64,000 nt of DNA from Odontocerum albicorne (GCA_949825065.1 OX463849.1:35359199-35423198); one strand, 5' to 3'; counted from the stretch's first letter, positions 35,466 to 46,500 are shown. Notes: generated from the letters alone by a model not told the origin. Made by a program: numbers and translations.

Positions 35466-35759
35466 TTAATTATTATTAGATAGTATGACTGTTGGAACTA
35501 AAAACAGCAGAAAACACTCGGGGCTGGTAAAACAAATAGTGAAAACATCCATTAAGTAGATGGTAAATGAGTTTGACAGTCGATTCTGCAGAATGTCTTG
35601 GAAGTGGATGTAGGGGAATCGACACGGCAAGACAGAGCGTTGCGTCAGAGCGGGGGTGTTGGGGAATATGTTATGTCTCGTAGCTATAGTAATTGGGTCC
35701 TTCTGGCGCCCCGACTCACTGAACGGCACCTGACTTTTCTCAGCATGATGACTTCCCAT
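35466..35759 (-). other. 97-codon open frame of uncertain status
   Basis: A GC-richer minus-strand frame. A basic N-terminal half is followed by a hydrophobic stretch near the C-terminus (around MDVFTICFTSPECFLLFLVP). No recognised family, Kozak support or splice context, so it may be chance or a decayed repeat. Confidence 0.2.
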
Positions 35760-35881
35760 TCATCTTAATTTTGTTAATTCTTCGCAAGGAATTGTAGCAT
35801 TATTCAAACAGGAACACAATCATTTTAAACCCTGAATACACATTTTAATTTAGTTCCATACCGACATATTCTTAAAAATAT

Positions 35882-35997
35882 CTAAATAACAGGTTACAAA
35901 GTATCAATATTCACTAAATAACAGATTACAAAATATCAATATTCACTGAATAACAGATTACAAAATATCAATTTTCACTAAATAACAGATTACAAAA
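35882..35997. repeat. 36-bp tandem repeat, about 3.3 copies
   Basis: The unit is CTAAATAACAGATTACAAAA followed by TATCAATATTCA. Units differ by one or two bases. Confidence 0.9.
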
Positions 35998-36134
35998 AAA
36001 ACTATCGATTTTTTTTAGTTTCGTATTCCGTAATAATTTTCTTAAACTTTTGAGAACGTAATATAAATATACTTTTCATTAGAATATAAATATATTGGTT
36101 GTCTTTTTAGGAGGCCATGTCAAAAAGTATGATT

Positions 36135-36402
36135 ATATCTGTGGCGTTATGACAGAAGTTGATATGTCCGTTTTTTGTTATTTTTTGTTTATTCTCTAAA
36201 TTTATAGAAAATATTTATCAGCATATTGTGGCAAAACTTGTGTCAGTCATTATCCAAACAAAATATATATTGTTTGGAAAAACTTAAAAAATGCTTACTA
36301 GTATTTGTACTGATTTTAACAGCTTATCAAAGTTAATATTGCTTCTCCTGTAAACTAAGCTAAAACGGACATATCAACTTCTGGCATAACGCCACAGATA
36401 TA
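36135..36402. mobile_element. M5: MITE with about 39-bp terminal inverted repeats
   Basis: TATATCTGTGGCGTTATG at the left is repeated inverted at the right, through GAAGTTGATATGTCCG, with two or three mismatches. The interior is AT-rich and non-coding. Confidence 0.7.
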
Positions 36403-36572
36403 CTATATATGTACGATGAACACTGCACACATACCCTACACGGCTTACACTATACCTGAAACCAAATATCTCACTATCACATATCGGAAGATCTACAAAC
36501 TTATCTTCCCTTAGAAAATTTTCCGCATTTTTCTTACCAAATATATTTTCTAAACTCATGCAGATGACAACT

Positions 36573-36792
36573 TCGTGTCCTAGTTGGTATGACGTATGTC
36601 TCCCAGTCCGGGTGTTGCGGGTTAGATTCCCGTTATAACCCAGATTTTTTTAAATGGATTCTAGTCACTCAAGGTCTATTTGACATTTTTCTAGTATGTT
36701 GAAAGAGATAATCATATGGCAATAAGAGTTGTACTGTACCGCCAGATTGTACTGTATACAACGAAAATATAATACGATACAATACAATATAA
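36573..36792 (+). repeat. S1 SINE, full length
   Basis: The tRNA-like head has A-box CCTAGTTGGTATGACG and B-box GCGGGTTAGATTCCCG. Then come a poly-T body, the S1 tail around CAGATTGTACTGTATACAAC, and an ACGATACAATACAAT end. The head lacks a matching acceptor stem. Confidence 0.7.
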
Positions 36793-36839
36793 ATGTGGGA
36801 AAAAATCTAATGACATAAGCTACCACCTACCTATGCTTA

Positions 36840-36989
36840 GGGCCTTTCCAGATGAGGCGTTTTACGCGCGATTCAAGTAGCGCGTTTCGAATTAATTAAG
36901 TTAAATTGATCTAGCTTCGCGATATTTATGAAATTTACGCGTTTTGTGGAAAGTTTAATTCGCGTAAAACGCCTCATCCGGACAGGGTC
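36840..36989. mobile_element. M6: 150-bp MITE with TTA target duplication
   Basis: Ends GGGCCTTTCCAGATGAGGCG and, inverted, GACCCTGTCCGGATGAGGCG are flanked by TTA on both sides. A TWA-type duplication and short GC-rich ends fit PIF/Harbinger-like MITEs. An internal CGCGTTTCGAATTAATT-like part is non-coding. Confidence 0.7.
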
Positions 36990-37014
36990 TTAAACTTAAT
37001 ATAAATTTATTTTG

Positions 37015-37130
37015 TAATATTTTTAATCTGTCAATAATGGTGGTTTCGAACCTCTGGTTACTCGTAGAGCGCTAGAGTCTAGTCTGCTCTCTTAACGGCG
37101 TTATATAAATTGTCGTTTTATTATTAATAT
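37015..37130 (+). repeat. R4 repeat copy with ATT-rich tail
   Basis: Contains GGTGGTTTCGAACCTCTGG (B-box-like), CTCTCTTAACGGCG, and TATATAAATTGTCGTTTTAT ending in ATTATTAAT. Confidence 0.6.
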
Positions 37131-37184
37131 AAAATTTCAATATCCGATACAGTCCTATTTACATACATATATACCATCTTACCA

Positions 37185-37445
37185 TTTATTTGTTGGAGTT
37201 GGCAGAGAGGATAAAGTGACAGACTTTCATATCACGACACACTTCCTTAGCCTCCTCTACATCCAAACATATTCTCAAAGAGCTCCTTCTTCTCGTACTT
37301 CTTACATTTCACTCCTTCATGTGTTCCTTAATCATCAATCCCACTTACAGTTACATTATAAATGTGTAAAGTCAGTCTTTAATGACTCATCTATTCAGCA
37401 TGGCCAACCCGCCTCAGCGTGCTCTTTTTCATCCTATTTAACATG
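37185..37445 (-). pseudogene. LINE-A fragment
   Basis: Minus-strand LINE-A 3' region from the terminus (CTCTCTGCCAACTCCAACAA) inward to an FGHAE-like block. The plus-strand 101-codon frame here is a shadow. Confidence 0.55.
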
Positions 37446-37464
37446 TCAGTTTTTATATCACATT

Positions 37465-37620
37465 TTTTTAAAGAATAGACATGACCGAAGTCATAGGTAT
37501 CCTTATACCCTCGAACACTAGACGAAAAAGTGTCTGTGTCGTTCGAGGGGAGTAGCACAGCGCGGGGTTCGAACCGACGACCTTCCGCACGGAAGTCCAG
37601 TGCATTACCGCGCGGCCATG
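37465..37620 (-). repeat. S2 SINE, tRNA head and proximal body
   Basis: The minus-strand head reads GGCCGCGCGGTAATGCACTG then GTCGGTTCGAACCCCGCG (perfect B box). It is followed by CTACTCCCCTCGAACGACA and a GGTATAAGGATACCTATGAC block. Body distal to GTCATGTCT is missing compared with the 56.8-kb copy. Confidence 0.7.
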
Positions 37621-37900
37621 CACCTCATTCATACATATATGCATAGCATCACACCGTTTTCCTTCTTAGGTAGACAAAGAGAACAGGGAGCGAGGCTATC
37701 TCGAAGCGTATATTTCGCATCTTATCATATAGCTACTACGACTTCTCTTACTTCTTACTGTCCTTCCCACAAAATATCATTCACTTGATCCTACCACACC
37801 ATCATTGGTCTTCCTCTACCACGCCTTCCACTCACATTTTCCCTACATGCTTGTTTTGTTAGTCTTTCTTCATTCATTAACTTTATCAATGTTGATTAAC
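37620..37900 (-). pseudogene. LINE-A fragment
   Basis: A second LINE-A 3' region in the same orientation, immediately beyond the S2 SINE. Terminus CTTTGTCTACCTAAGAAGGA leads inward to a GRRGRGRPM-like block (minus strand, near 37810). Confidence 0.6.
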
Positions 37901-38640
37901 AAATTATAACATAAATTATATGGTTTGCTACAAAATTATTATAATTATTACGAGCGATGTTGTATTTATCCACATTTCTTTTGAATATGATAACAAAAGA
38001 GCAACTCTTTAATTACAAAAACAAATCTTTTAAGAATTTTTTTTAATTACTAACAAAGTGTTTCGAAAAGGGTTAAGATTTTCTTTGATCTGTGTTCCTT
38101 TACCCCCATTAAAACAGCGCAATTAATATTTCATAGTTTACTTAGATCATCCTCATCACAAATTAGAAAGATAATGCACCTTAAGATAATCCCTGTTCAT
38201 TGAAAAAGAAACAAGTGTCTGAAACACTACAACACCATACTCTTTACCAATTTGTTGCATGGCTAACCACGCATTTTGCTAATATACCTGACGCAACCCT
38301 CAACTTTGATGAAGCAAAATTAGCTGCCATTAAAACATCTGTATCAAAATGACGCTTTGTAAAATCAATTAGGGGTTGAGAAACTCGCGGTTAATTTATC
38401 TCGGAGTTAGGGTAGCAATAATAGACTTGGTGGCTTCATCGCGAGGAATTGACATTGCTTTCCCCTAAAACTGTCAAAACTATTTGTGTTCCTTGGAAAC
38501 AACTGAGACAAATGGATACATTAAAGTTATATAGTATAACAAGCGCCTGGTAGTTGAAATAAAAAAAAATATTGTAAATAATGCATCTCTGTTTCGGTTT
38601 TACACTAAAAATGATTATCACAGCGCAGTTATATTTCGAA
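37900..38640. other. Intergenic DNA
   Basis: Nothing recognised. The minus-strand frame at 38436-38666 has a hydrophobic composition from AT bias. Confidence 0.4.
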
Positions 38641-38965
38641 TTAACCCATCCTGTCGAGTAGCTCATGACTGAGCATCGTGACTTCTATTTTAGCCTCCGA
38701 TAGTTCATCCCCATCCATCTCTGCACTCCGCAACTCGAAGGGCAGCTGTTAAGGGTTGTCTAGTTGCGTATCTCACTTGGTCAATCGAACACATTGGGAT
38801 TCTTCCTCTTGCACGTCGTCCCTCCACGCAATCACAAACCTCTCCAAACTGTTTCCTTGGTCACTATCAATGTGCCCAAGGAATCGGGGGACTTGTCGAA
38901 GGCATATTGTCGACAATCTGTCGGTGTTTCTTAGTTCTTCGTCTTGTCGTAACATCATTTTCTAA
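38640..38965 (-). pseudogene. LINE-D ORF2 C-terminal fragment
   Basis: The minus-strand frame holds a CLRQVPRFLGHIDSDQGNSL-like block, then ERFVI, a basic stretch, and an RLTKWDTQLD-like block; after a stop it continues LRSAEMDGDEL. The order matches the C-terminus of insect LINEs with the GHVxRRxxxSLExxVxxG-type end. Decayed. A second LINE of this type is at 56405-56585. Confidence 0.6.
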
Positions 38966-39289
38966 CAGCACATTTCAAATGCATCTTACTTGCTCTCAGA
39001 GTCCAATTCTGGATTCGCAATATTATGTTATACATGAATATTGCGAAGACGAGAGACTTAACTGGGCGGATTTTCTTCGTGATGGGGATGGTTCAGCTCT
39101 TCCGTATATTTTCCAGCTTAGACATCGCAGTTTTTGCCATTACAGTTATTCTTTTCACCTCAGGCTCACATCCTCCATTGTTGCTAATACTGGAACCCTA
39201 GTAAATAAAGAGAGTTTAGGAGGATGGTGCTTGAAATGATGGAAGAATAATAATTTTTTTCTCACCCTCTATATAATTTATAGCATTTT

Positions 39290-39545
39290 CATGGATTCAT
39301 AAATGTGCACAAGGCGAGAGCCGTGTGCATGGATAGAAAGGCTTGGAGATATGTCCTCATTGCCTGTAGCAACTAATGTCATCCCTTGTTTCTGATGAAA
39401 CGTATAGGATGATGTTTTGTCCTTAGTGAGATACAGGCAAAAGCCTGGTTTACTGGGGACACAACAAACCCAGATCCATTCAAATTGTGTCCAAATTAAA
39501 TTACCTGTTGTTTTTTTTCACAAATTGTGTATTTATTGATTTCTT
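39290..39545 (+). pseudogene. LINE-C 3' end
   Basis: Plus strand: an MDRKAWRYVL-like terminal coding block, then a 3' UTR. The UTR contains TGAGATACAGGCAAAAGCC and CAAACCCAGATCCATT. The poly-T-containing TTACCTGTTG region precedes the ATTTATTGATTTCTTGTCAT end. Related copies are at 13862-14050 and 44956-45068. Confidence 0.65.
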
Positions 39546-39892
39546 GTCATGTCTCAGTCGTCTAGAAATGAATGTTCTTCTTTCTATAATTCTTTTCAAA
39601 TTTCATTGTATAGTGAACACTATAGTGGCAATCGTTTCCAACCAACCATAAAGTTGTTTCACAGTTGAATGGAAGGTGGGAATTAACATTCTTAAGGTCG
39701 AGGAAAAACGTTGCAATAACAAAAATAAAAAAAACAACATAGACAAATTTTTTACAAGGCCATCGTTTCGAGGAGAGAGAAAGGGAGATTAGAAAAAAAG
39801 TGAACAATGGCGTGCATTCTTTTGGCGGTAGCTTAGGTAAATGATAGGAGAAGTAAATTTACTGTAAAGCAATTAGAAAAAGGCATTGTTGT

Positions 39893-40060
39893 TTAAGACC
39901 TTAGAGGCATTGTTGGTTAGACACCTGTCTTCCAACATGGGGTTTGCGGGTTCAGTTTTTCCAGTCTGGTTTTCCTTTAAAGCATCTTTAAAAAAATTCA
40001 GTTCAATTCTGAGAGAGTGCCACATGATAATAAGGTTGCCAAATTTGTATTATTATAGTT
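39893..40060 (+). repeat. S1 SINE copy
   Basis: Head TTGTTGGTTAGACACCTGTC and B-box-like GCGGGTTCAGTTTTTCC, then a body with AAAGCATC and a decayed tail around GCCACATGATAATAAGG. Confidence 0.6.
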
Positions 40061-40543
40061 ACAGTGAAAGATAAGTTTGCTCGAATTATTGGATTCAGAA
40101 TAGATTGGTTGAATAAAACCGTTTATTCTCGTTCATACACATATAAGATAAGACTGTCAACTCATATTTTATCAGCCCGGAACTAACTCAACTTGCCATA
40201 TTACGCGTTTTTTATAGCCCATCCAGCAAAATATGTTATCCCATAGTGAAGTAGTTGCAACAAATTAGTTGTAACTCCTGCGTAACAAAAGTACACAGAT
40301 TGAGCAAACAGTATGGGCATTGTACGGACTTGCATATGACAGACTACTTACAAGAGTCAAATAAACAAATTGTTCTTACCGGGTTGAATTTAGTCAATTG
40401 TATGGGTTTGCTTTACTATCGTCTCAGACTTGACAACAATTTCTTTATCGCCAATAGGTTTTTTTTTCTATTATATAAGTAGTAATTCTTTGTAATCTTT
40501 TATAAACAAAAGGTCATTTGACCGTTAAAATATATCATAATAA

Positions 40544-40899
40544 AAATAAATTAACAAGTTATGGTTCCATCGTAATGGTGAAGATCGCGAACGATCAAAC
40601 GATGTGTTCATTTTATATGATTACTTGCCTAGTATAAATACCTAAGGTGAAATTTGCTGAAAAGATGATCGTTCAAACGTGTGGACAAACGTTTCGGAGT
40701 TCGAAATCAGATCGGGAAAAAATAAATTAACAAGTTATGGTTCCATCGTAATGGTGAAGATCGCGAACGATCAAACGATGTGTTCATTTTATATGATTAC
40801 TTGCCTAGTATAAATACCTACGGTGAAATTTGCTGAAAAGATGATCGTTCGAACGTGTGGACAAACGTTTCGGAGTTCGAAATCAGATCGGGAAAAAAT
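40544..40899 (+). repeat. 176-bp tandem duplication
   Basis: Two consecutive 176-bp copies begin AAATAAATTAACAAGTTATG and end GAAATCAGATCGGGAAAAAA. Only two substitutions were seen between them, so the duplication is recent. Confidence 0.9.
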
Positions 40900-41049
40900 G
40901 TTGGCTCACGTGCCTAGTGATTAGCAAATTTACAATTAGGTACTCATTTTCTTTATTGTGGCTAGATATATTTTAATTTCCATGAGTCTTTTCCAAATGA
41001 GATATTGTTTTCAAGAAATACCTATATTTAACAAGTTTCAAATAGAATA

Positions 41050-41300
41050 CGATGCTAACACTCCATATTGCTCGCAACGGCAGAAGCAATGGATGCTCTA
41101 ATTAGTCCGCGATATAATCCCCCCGGCACGGTACCGGAGTGGGGGATTAGTCCCGAGGGAATGTATTGCGCTTCCTACCCCTATATCCTACCTCCTACCA
41201 CCTCGCATCCACCCTTAACATCGTGTACCACCCTTCTATCGCTCTCTGTGCAGACACACTACAGTGCCAGGGGCGGCTAGGAAGGGGACAAACTAAGGTA
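41050..41300. other. GC-rich segment, unassigned
   Basis: CCCCCGGCACGGTACCGGAG near 41120 forms an interrupted palindrome with its flanks (ATAATCCCCC / GGGGGATTAG). A pyrimidine-rich run with CCTACC/CCACC words follows. The open frames here are GC-driven and not recognised. A decayed repeat is likely. Confidence 0.3.
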
Positions 41301-41462
41301 CTTGACCTCGATACGATGGATGACAGATCTTGCTCTCAAATGTTGTTTTTTTTTATAAACTTAGATAAAATTTATTTAAAAATTTGACTTTGTGAAACTC
41401 CATACTAAAATATTTATAAATAAATCATTTTGTTATTTCACTAATAACATTAATCCCCGTTA

Positions 41463-41613
41463 CACATGTGTCTATCTCCTGTACCGAGGCTCTCTTCAGG
41501 TAGAATGATCCCGGTTTTACGAGAGCAGTGCATATGATGTCACGTTACATCAACGTAACAAACCGGAATCATTCTGTATGAAGAGAGCCTCAGAATAGGA
41601 AGTAGAAACACGT
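41463..41613. mobile_element. M7: foldback MITE of about 150 bp
   Basis: The arms ATGTGTCTATCTCCTG..GAGGCTCTCTTCA and ..GAATGATCCCGGTTT are repeated inverted at the right end with some mismatches. The centre is CATATGATGTCACG. The small foldback at 28.74 kb has related arms. Confidence 0.65.
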
Positions 41614-41683
41614 ATAGTGAGAATCAATGTTATTAGTAGAATAACAAAGTAGTAGATTAATGTAATTAGTTGAATGAAGTGTA

Positions 41684-41832
41684 TGGCCGCGCGATAACGC
41701 ACTGGACTTCCATGCGGAAGATCGCTTCTTCGAACCCCGCGCTCTACTACTCCCCTCGAATGACAGGCATTTATTCCGTCTAATATTCGGGAGTATAAGG
41801 ATACTTTTTCGGATTTGACTTTGGTCATATAT
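41684..41832 (+). repeat. S2 SINE, head and proximal body
   Basis: Plus strand: GGCCGCGCGATAACGCACTG then TTCTTCGAACCCCGCGCTC, then CTACTCCCCTCGAATGACA, then a TATAAGGATACTTTTTCGG end. Same truncation style as the 37.5-kb copy. Confidence 0.7.
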
Positions 41833-42082
41833 GTTATTAAAAAAATAAATTATTGTTAAATATTCATATATAATGTTTACTTCACATTGTCTGATAAAAG
41901 TAATATACTGCCACATTATTAGCTCTAGAGATGATGAGGAAATAGAGACAAGTAATTGAAGCAGTAATGAATCGAGATGATCGTCGTTCACTCAAGCCAG
42001 AGGAAAGTGAACAAGATTAATTATCAACAAAGATACAGGGTAGCCACTGAAAAACTGAAGGATTTTAAAAAGTCATAACTTG

Positions 42083-42430
42083 TTCATTTTCAATCTTTTT
42101 TTACAGGTTATAGAGCTTTACTACCCAAAGATACTCAGCAGCGCTTGCAGTACGCCATTAGATTTCAACACCTAGCCAGAGATAACAACAACTTTTTGAA
42201 CAACTTGATAATGAGTGATGAAGCCCATTTTCTTTTAAACGGGTACATCAACAAACAAAACTGCAGAATTTGGGGTACTGAGAATCCCAGGGAATTACAC
42301 CAGCATCAATTGCTTCTCCAAAAATGCACTGTTTGGTGCGGTGCTATGGCGCGCTTTCTTAGCCCAATTACTATACTAAGATCCGTTCGATATTCGGGAC
42401 AACCCATTGACTCATCCCATATTCATTGAT
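42083..42430 (+). pseudogene. Mariner/Tc1-superfamily transposase fragment
   Basis: The plus-strand frame carries LQYAIRFQHLARDNNNFLNN, then the first catalytic region MSDEAHFLLNGYINKQNCRI, where D-E-A-H is the DE(T/A)x motif. WGTENPREL and TVWCGAMA follow. The frame then fails, and the regions with the second and third acidic residues are absent. Family: the mariner-like type with DEAHFxLNG, distinct from the intact 50.6-kb element. Confidence 0.7.
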
Positions 42431-42689
42431 ATATCAATCAACGGTCACGACAATGGACTGTTTATTGGTTAATCTTAAATGGATTTAAGCCGCTATCATA
42501 ATTCGTTTTGCCAGTTAAAATCACAAACTCGAGCAGTCTACACGCCGACTTCTGTAATTTTTATACATTTTCAAAGCCCACAGTTATTGTCGATCTACGT
42601 GTGTTTTAAGGATTCATCAATACCAGAGATCCATCCCTGATTAATCATTTTCCTTGACTCGTTAAAAATTGTAGTCAGACTTTTTAAAA

Positions 42690-42901
42690 GTGGCGGCGGC
42701 TGGTCTCGGGGTGCGGTTTGTGCGGTGCGGTGGCCAAGTTTGATAATTCATACTGGAGCAATCTCGAATATGCACCGGACGGAAACGCAGATTTATACAG
42801 GGCAGATAAAGACATACAGTAAACCGTAAGACTATTTCTTTATATTGTGTATTGTTTCTCCGGTTCGGAGCGCCAGTGCACCTCGGGACCGGCCGCCGCA
42901 C
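42690..42901. mobile_element. M8: GC-rich-ended MITE, 212 bp
   Basis: Ends GTGGCGGCGGCTGGTCTCGG and, inverted, GTGCGGCGGCCGGTCCCGAG enclose a non-coding interior. GC-rich ends next to AT-rich DNA fit a hAT- or Harbinger-type MITE. No clear target duplication was identified. Confidence 0.6.
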
Positions 42902-42975
42902 TCAGACATGCAGATTATTAAACCGGTTACAATAATACTCATTGATTCTATCTTTTGTAAATTGTTAATATTTTT

Positions 42976-43348
42976 CGGTATTATGGAGTTGGCTAAAAAA
43001 TCTCTATTTCCATTTCCGGCTCCGACTTCAGAAATTTCAAATGTTTAACTCCGATTTAGGCTTCGACTTCGACTTTAATTATAGTACATATATTACTAAC
43101 CATATATTATACTTAATTACCTGCCGTATCTACTTAAATGTAGGTTTTTGGAAATAATGTCGACGAGAATTCCTCATGATAGTACACGCTATTTGTACTA
43201 GATGGTACATAGTTCATAATGTAATTTATGAAGCTTATAAGCTTTAGAAACGTAAAAAAATTGAAACCGGAGTCAAATTTAGAATAGCATCTCTCGACTC
43301 CGGCTTCACAAAAAACCAACCGACCCTTAATCCGACTCTACAGCCCTG
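42976..43348. mobile_element. hAT-like nonautonomous element
   Basis: The right end is CAGCCCTG, that is CAGGGCTGTAGAGTCGG read inward. The left end TATTATGGAGTTGGCT is a decayed version. Sub-terminal CTCCGACTT / GACTCCGGC motifs recur on both sides. CAGGGCTGTGGAGTCGG-type ends are known from hAT MITEs. Confidence 0.55.
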
Positions 43349-43800
43349 AATTTTAAGTTTCAATTTATATCAACGATTAAGTTATTTTCAGATAGTGAAT
43401 ATAACGTTTCAGTAATTTTCTGATGAGGGATGCGACGTTTAAGTTATTTTCAGATAGGGAATGACCATGGTATTTACAAATGGAAAGAATAACGAACATC
43501 ATACATGGCGATTAATGTAAAAACTATCAGAGACCATCTTCTGAGAAGACTTTCCAAAATATTGAAAGACAATTGGAAGACTACGTAGTAGGAGAGAGGC
43601 CAGTATAATGCAGGAATAGGCCTGTATCATAAAATAAGAATAAAAAACAAAGTCATAATTTAATGTTGTGCGATTTTCTTAAGATGGGTTGTATTACACT
43701 TTTGTCGGATACAGTACAACCTAGCGGACATTCTTTTCCAGCCAACCAAAATGGTGTGTAAATAAGCCTTAAGTGAAACCAGACCAGAACCCCTTTTTTT

Positions 43801-44393
43801 ATTTGAGTTCTAACTAACCAAGGAGATCGAAGATATATTCAATACAATATTTTAATTTGAGTTCTAACTATCCAAGGAGATCGAAGATATATTCAATACA
43901 ATATTTTAATTTGAGTTCTAACTATCGAAGGAGATCGAAGATATAATCAATACAATATTTTAATTTGAGTTCTAACTATCCAAGGAGATCGAAGATAGAT
44001 TCAATACAATATTTTAATTTGAGTTCTAACTATCCAAGGAGATCGAAGATATATTCAATACAATATTTTAATTTGAGTTCTAACTATCGAAGGAGATAGA
44101 ATATATATTCAATACAATATTTTAATTTGAGTTCTAACTATCGAAGGAGATCGAAGATATAATCAATACAATATTTTAATTTGAGTTCTAACTATCCAAG
44201 GAGATCGAAGATAGATTCAATACAATATTTTAATTTGAGTTCTAACTATCCAAGGAGATCGAAGATATATTCAATACAATATTTTAATTTGAGTTCTAAC
44301 TATCGAAGGAGATAGAATATATATTCAATACAATATTTTAATTTGAGTTCTAACTAGCCAAGGAGATCGAAGATATATTCAATACAATATTTT
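43801..44393. repeat. 54-bp minisatellite, 11 units, with 216-bp higher-order repeat
   Basis: Eleven units exactly 54 bp apart begin GTTCTAACTATCCAAGGAGA (GTTC at 43807, 43861 and so on to 44347). Variant bases define unit types. Units 3-6 and 7-10 are identical in order and sequence as read, making a 216-bp higher-order duplication. AT-rich and non-coding. Confidence 0.95.
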
Positions 44394-44819
44394 TTTAAGC
44401 ATAATTCATTTGCTTCAAGAAATATTTGCATGTAAATTACAAACTAAGTAAATGTATGTTAAATGAAGATAAAATAAAAAAAAATCCGCCCCTGCATAAA
44501 TTAAACATTAAAGGAAAGGAAAGGAACGAAAAAACTTAACGACAAAAGTCATGAAACAAAAGCTTCTTGAGACGCTTTGAGGATTATTTTCCTTAAGGCC
44601 TTATTTCAGCTTTTTACATTGTAATAATTCCGGATTAACCGTTCCTAATTATCACGTGGCAGTTTCAATTTTTTATTATTCTTTTTAATTCTTTTGAGAT
44701 CCGTAATTATTTTTTTTTTAAAACGACAACACTTTTAATACCTTTAAAGTACTCGTATGTACTATAAAATATTTGCACCTAATCTTCTTTAATATTGTTC
44801 ATTCTAAATTTTAAAAGTG

Positions 44820-44943
44820 TATGTATATATCATCGCTACGCGTCCCTTGCGGGGTAGGCAGAGAGAACAAATCTTCATACTTTTCTATCTAGGTACATAA
44901 CTTTCACCTCCTCCACATTCTTACATCTCGTCATTTACAATCT
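44820..44943 (-). pseudogene. LINE-B 3' end, part 1 (split by an insertion)
   Basis: The minus-strand LINE-B terminus runs from a TATGTATATATCATCG tail inward through CTCTGCCTACCCCGCAAGGG and GGAGGAGGTGAAAG. It continues without loss into 45081 when the inserted LINE-C and one copy of its 12-bp duplication are ignored. Confidence 0.65.
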
Positions 44944-44955
44944 TCTATTATTAAT
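44944..44955 (+). repeat. 12-bp target-site duplication, left
   Basis: TCTATTATTAAT, repeated exactly at 45069-45080. Confidence 0.75.
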
Positions 44956-45068
44956 TAATTTATTTATTTATTTTTATTTATTTATTATTACACATGACAA
45001 GAAATATACACAATTTGAGAAAAACAACAGATAATTTGATTTGGACATACAATTTTAATGGATCTGGA
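44956..45068 (-). mobile_element. LINE-C, 5'-truncated 113-bp insertion
   Basis: The minus-strand LINE-C 3' end (ATGGATCT..CAAATTATCTG..TTTCTTGTCATGTGTAAT) has an (AAATA)n tail at the low-coordinate side. It is bounded by an exact 12-bp duplication and interrupts LINE-B. Confidence 0.75.
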
Positions 45069-45080
45069 TCTATTATTAAT
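45069..45080 (+). repeat. 12-bp target-site duplication, right
   Basis: TCTATTATTAAT, partner of 44944-44955. Confidence 0.75.
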
Positions 45081-45645
45081 ACTTCTCACTTTGCCTTCTT
45101 TCAAAATCTGATCCACTTAATTCTCCCACGTTTTCTTCGGTCTGCCTCTTCCACACATTCCTTGCATTTGTGACTTGTACACTCGTTTGGGTCCGAATTT
45201 ATAGTCCGACTTAAACAATATAACATATACTAAAATTTGATTATTTTTTTTCTGAGGAAATTAGTATTTACAGTTAAATTTCGCACAACTTTGTCGTAAC
45301 TTCGTTAAATAAAGAAGTCACAAGGTTTCATTACTTCGCTTGAAAGTTTTCGACTGGGAATACAAATTTTTAAGGCTAGAAATTAGTATTACGGCCGAAC
45401 TTGGAATTCGGACTTGAGTCATTATTTCATCATTCATTCTCTCCACATGTCGAAACCATTTTAATATCCTTTATACATCTTACTTAAACTCATCCATTTT
45501 ATCAATGCATTAATTTCTGATGTCTTCATTCTGCCTTCTTGCATATATTGACGTCCCACAAAATTTTCGTAATGACGCAATAATCTTATCCTGTTTCTAC
45601 CAAATCCAAGTTTCACTTTCATACGTCTAGGTGGCGACCAACACA
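45081..45645 (-). pseudogene. LINE-B ORF2 C-terminal region, part 2
   Basis: The minus-strand blocks in order are FGRNRIRLL-like, a KTSEIN.L..W segment, RCGENE-like and then GR.RKRGRIK-like. Frameshifts are present, and an unrelated segment lies around 45200-45410. The order agrees with LINE-B at 27.0 and 62.8 kb. Confidence 0.6.
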
Positions 45646-45659
45646 ATATTATGTATTGT

Positions 45660-46500
45660 CGTTTAAAAAAAAGTGATTAAGTATTGCAAAAATATATGAC
45701 TATCATAAGAAAAATATTTATTTATAAATTATTTTTATTCGCTAAGCCATTGAAATTAATTATTATTTTTTGTAAATTATTTTATTTTTCAAGCGTTTGG
45801 GAAAAATCACTAAAGGGTTGAAATAATTTTTGCAACTGGATATAAATACAAACAATTCAATAGCCACGCGCCAAAGAGAAAAAAAACCATTTCCCACTGT
45901 AAGCAGAGAGAAATGTCAAATTCAATTTTGGAATTCTCTGTTTCCGTTTCAAAGTGTATTTAATTTCGAATATCTATTGGTGGAGCATGCGACCAACCGT
46001 GAGAGAGTCCTCCGGCTATTGGTTGAATAATCAAAAAATTCATGGCTGTCAGAGTGACAGTTATTTGACGAACCGATTTAAAATGCGCTGGCGTTACTAA
46101 TGCATTGAGGTTCCGATGGTTTTTTTTTTTGCTTATGTTTTTTAATTTATTTTATTGAAATATTAATGCATTATGCATCTGCTAATGAATAAAACGTGTG
46201 AAAATACTTTTTGTTTGAAATTAAGTCGATTTTTTTGTTTTTCCTTTTTTAACACCATTTTTTAAACATCGTTTTTACCAAAAAAAAAATAGCAAATACT
46301 TAAAAAAATATTGAGTTCAGTGGTGTGCTAGCGCCAACCTTGATGTGTGTAACCGAAGCCTAGGTCTTGAAAAAAAAATATTAAACGTAATAAATGCGTG
46401 CCTTACGTTAAATAACATATATGTTATTACAATGTTTGATGTATTATATTATAGTAAGAAATTATCATATAAAGGGTAACTGTTTCTTTGAGATGCATGT
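45660..46500. other. Intergenic DNA
   Basis: A small GC-richer patch near 45970-46110 contains CTATTGGTTGAATAATC (CCAAT-box-like on the minus strand). No exon was seen. Confidence 0.35.

Noticed and set aside
37550..37615. tRNA gene with perfect B box
   Set aside because: It repeats at 41.7, 57.15 and 63.97 kb with the same non-tRNA downstream sequence; it is an S2 SINE head.
43801..44393. CRISPR array or coding repeat protein
   Set aside because: Exact tandem 54-bp units with no spacers; although 54 is divisible by three, no supported ORF runs through the array.
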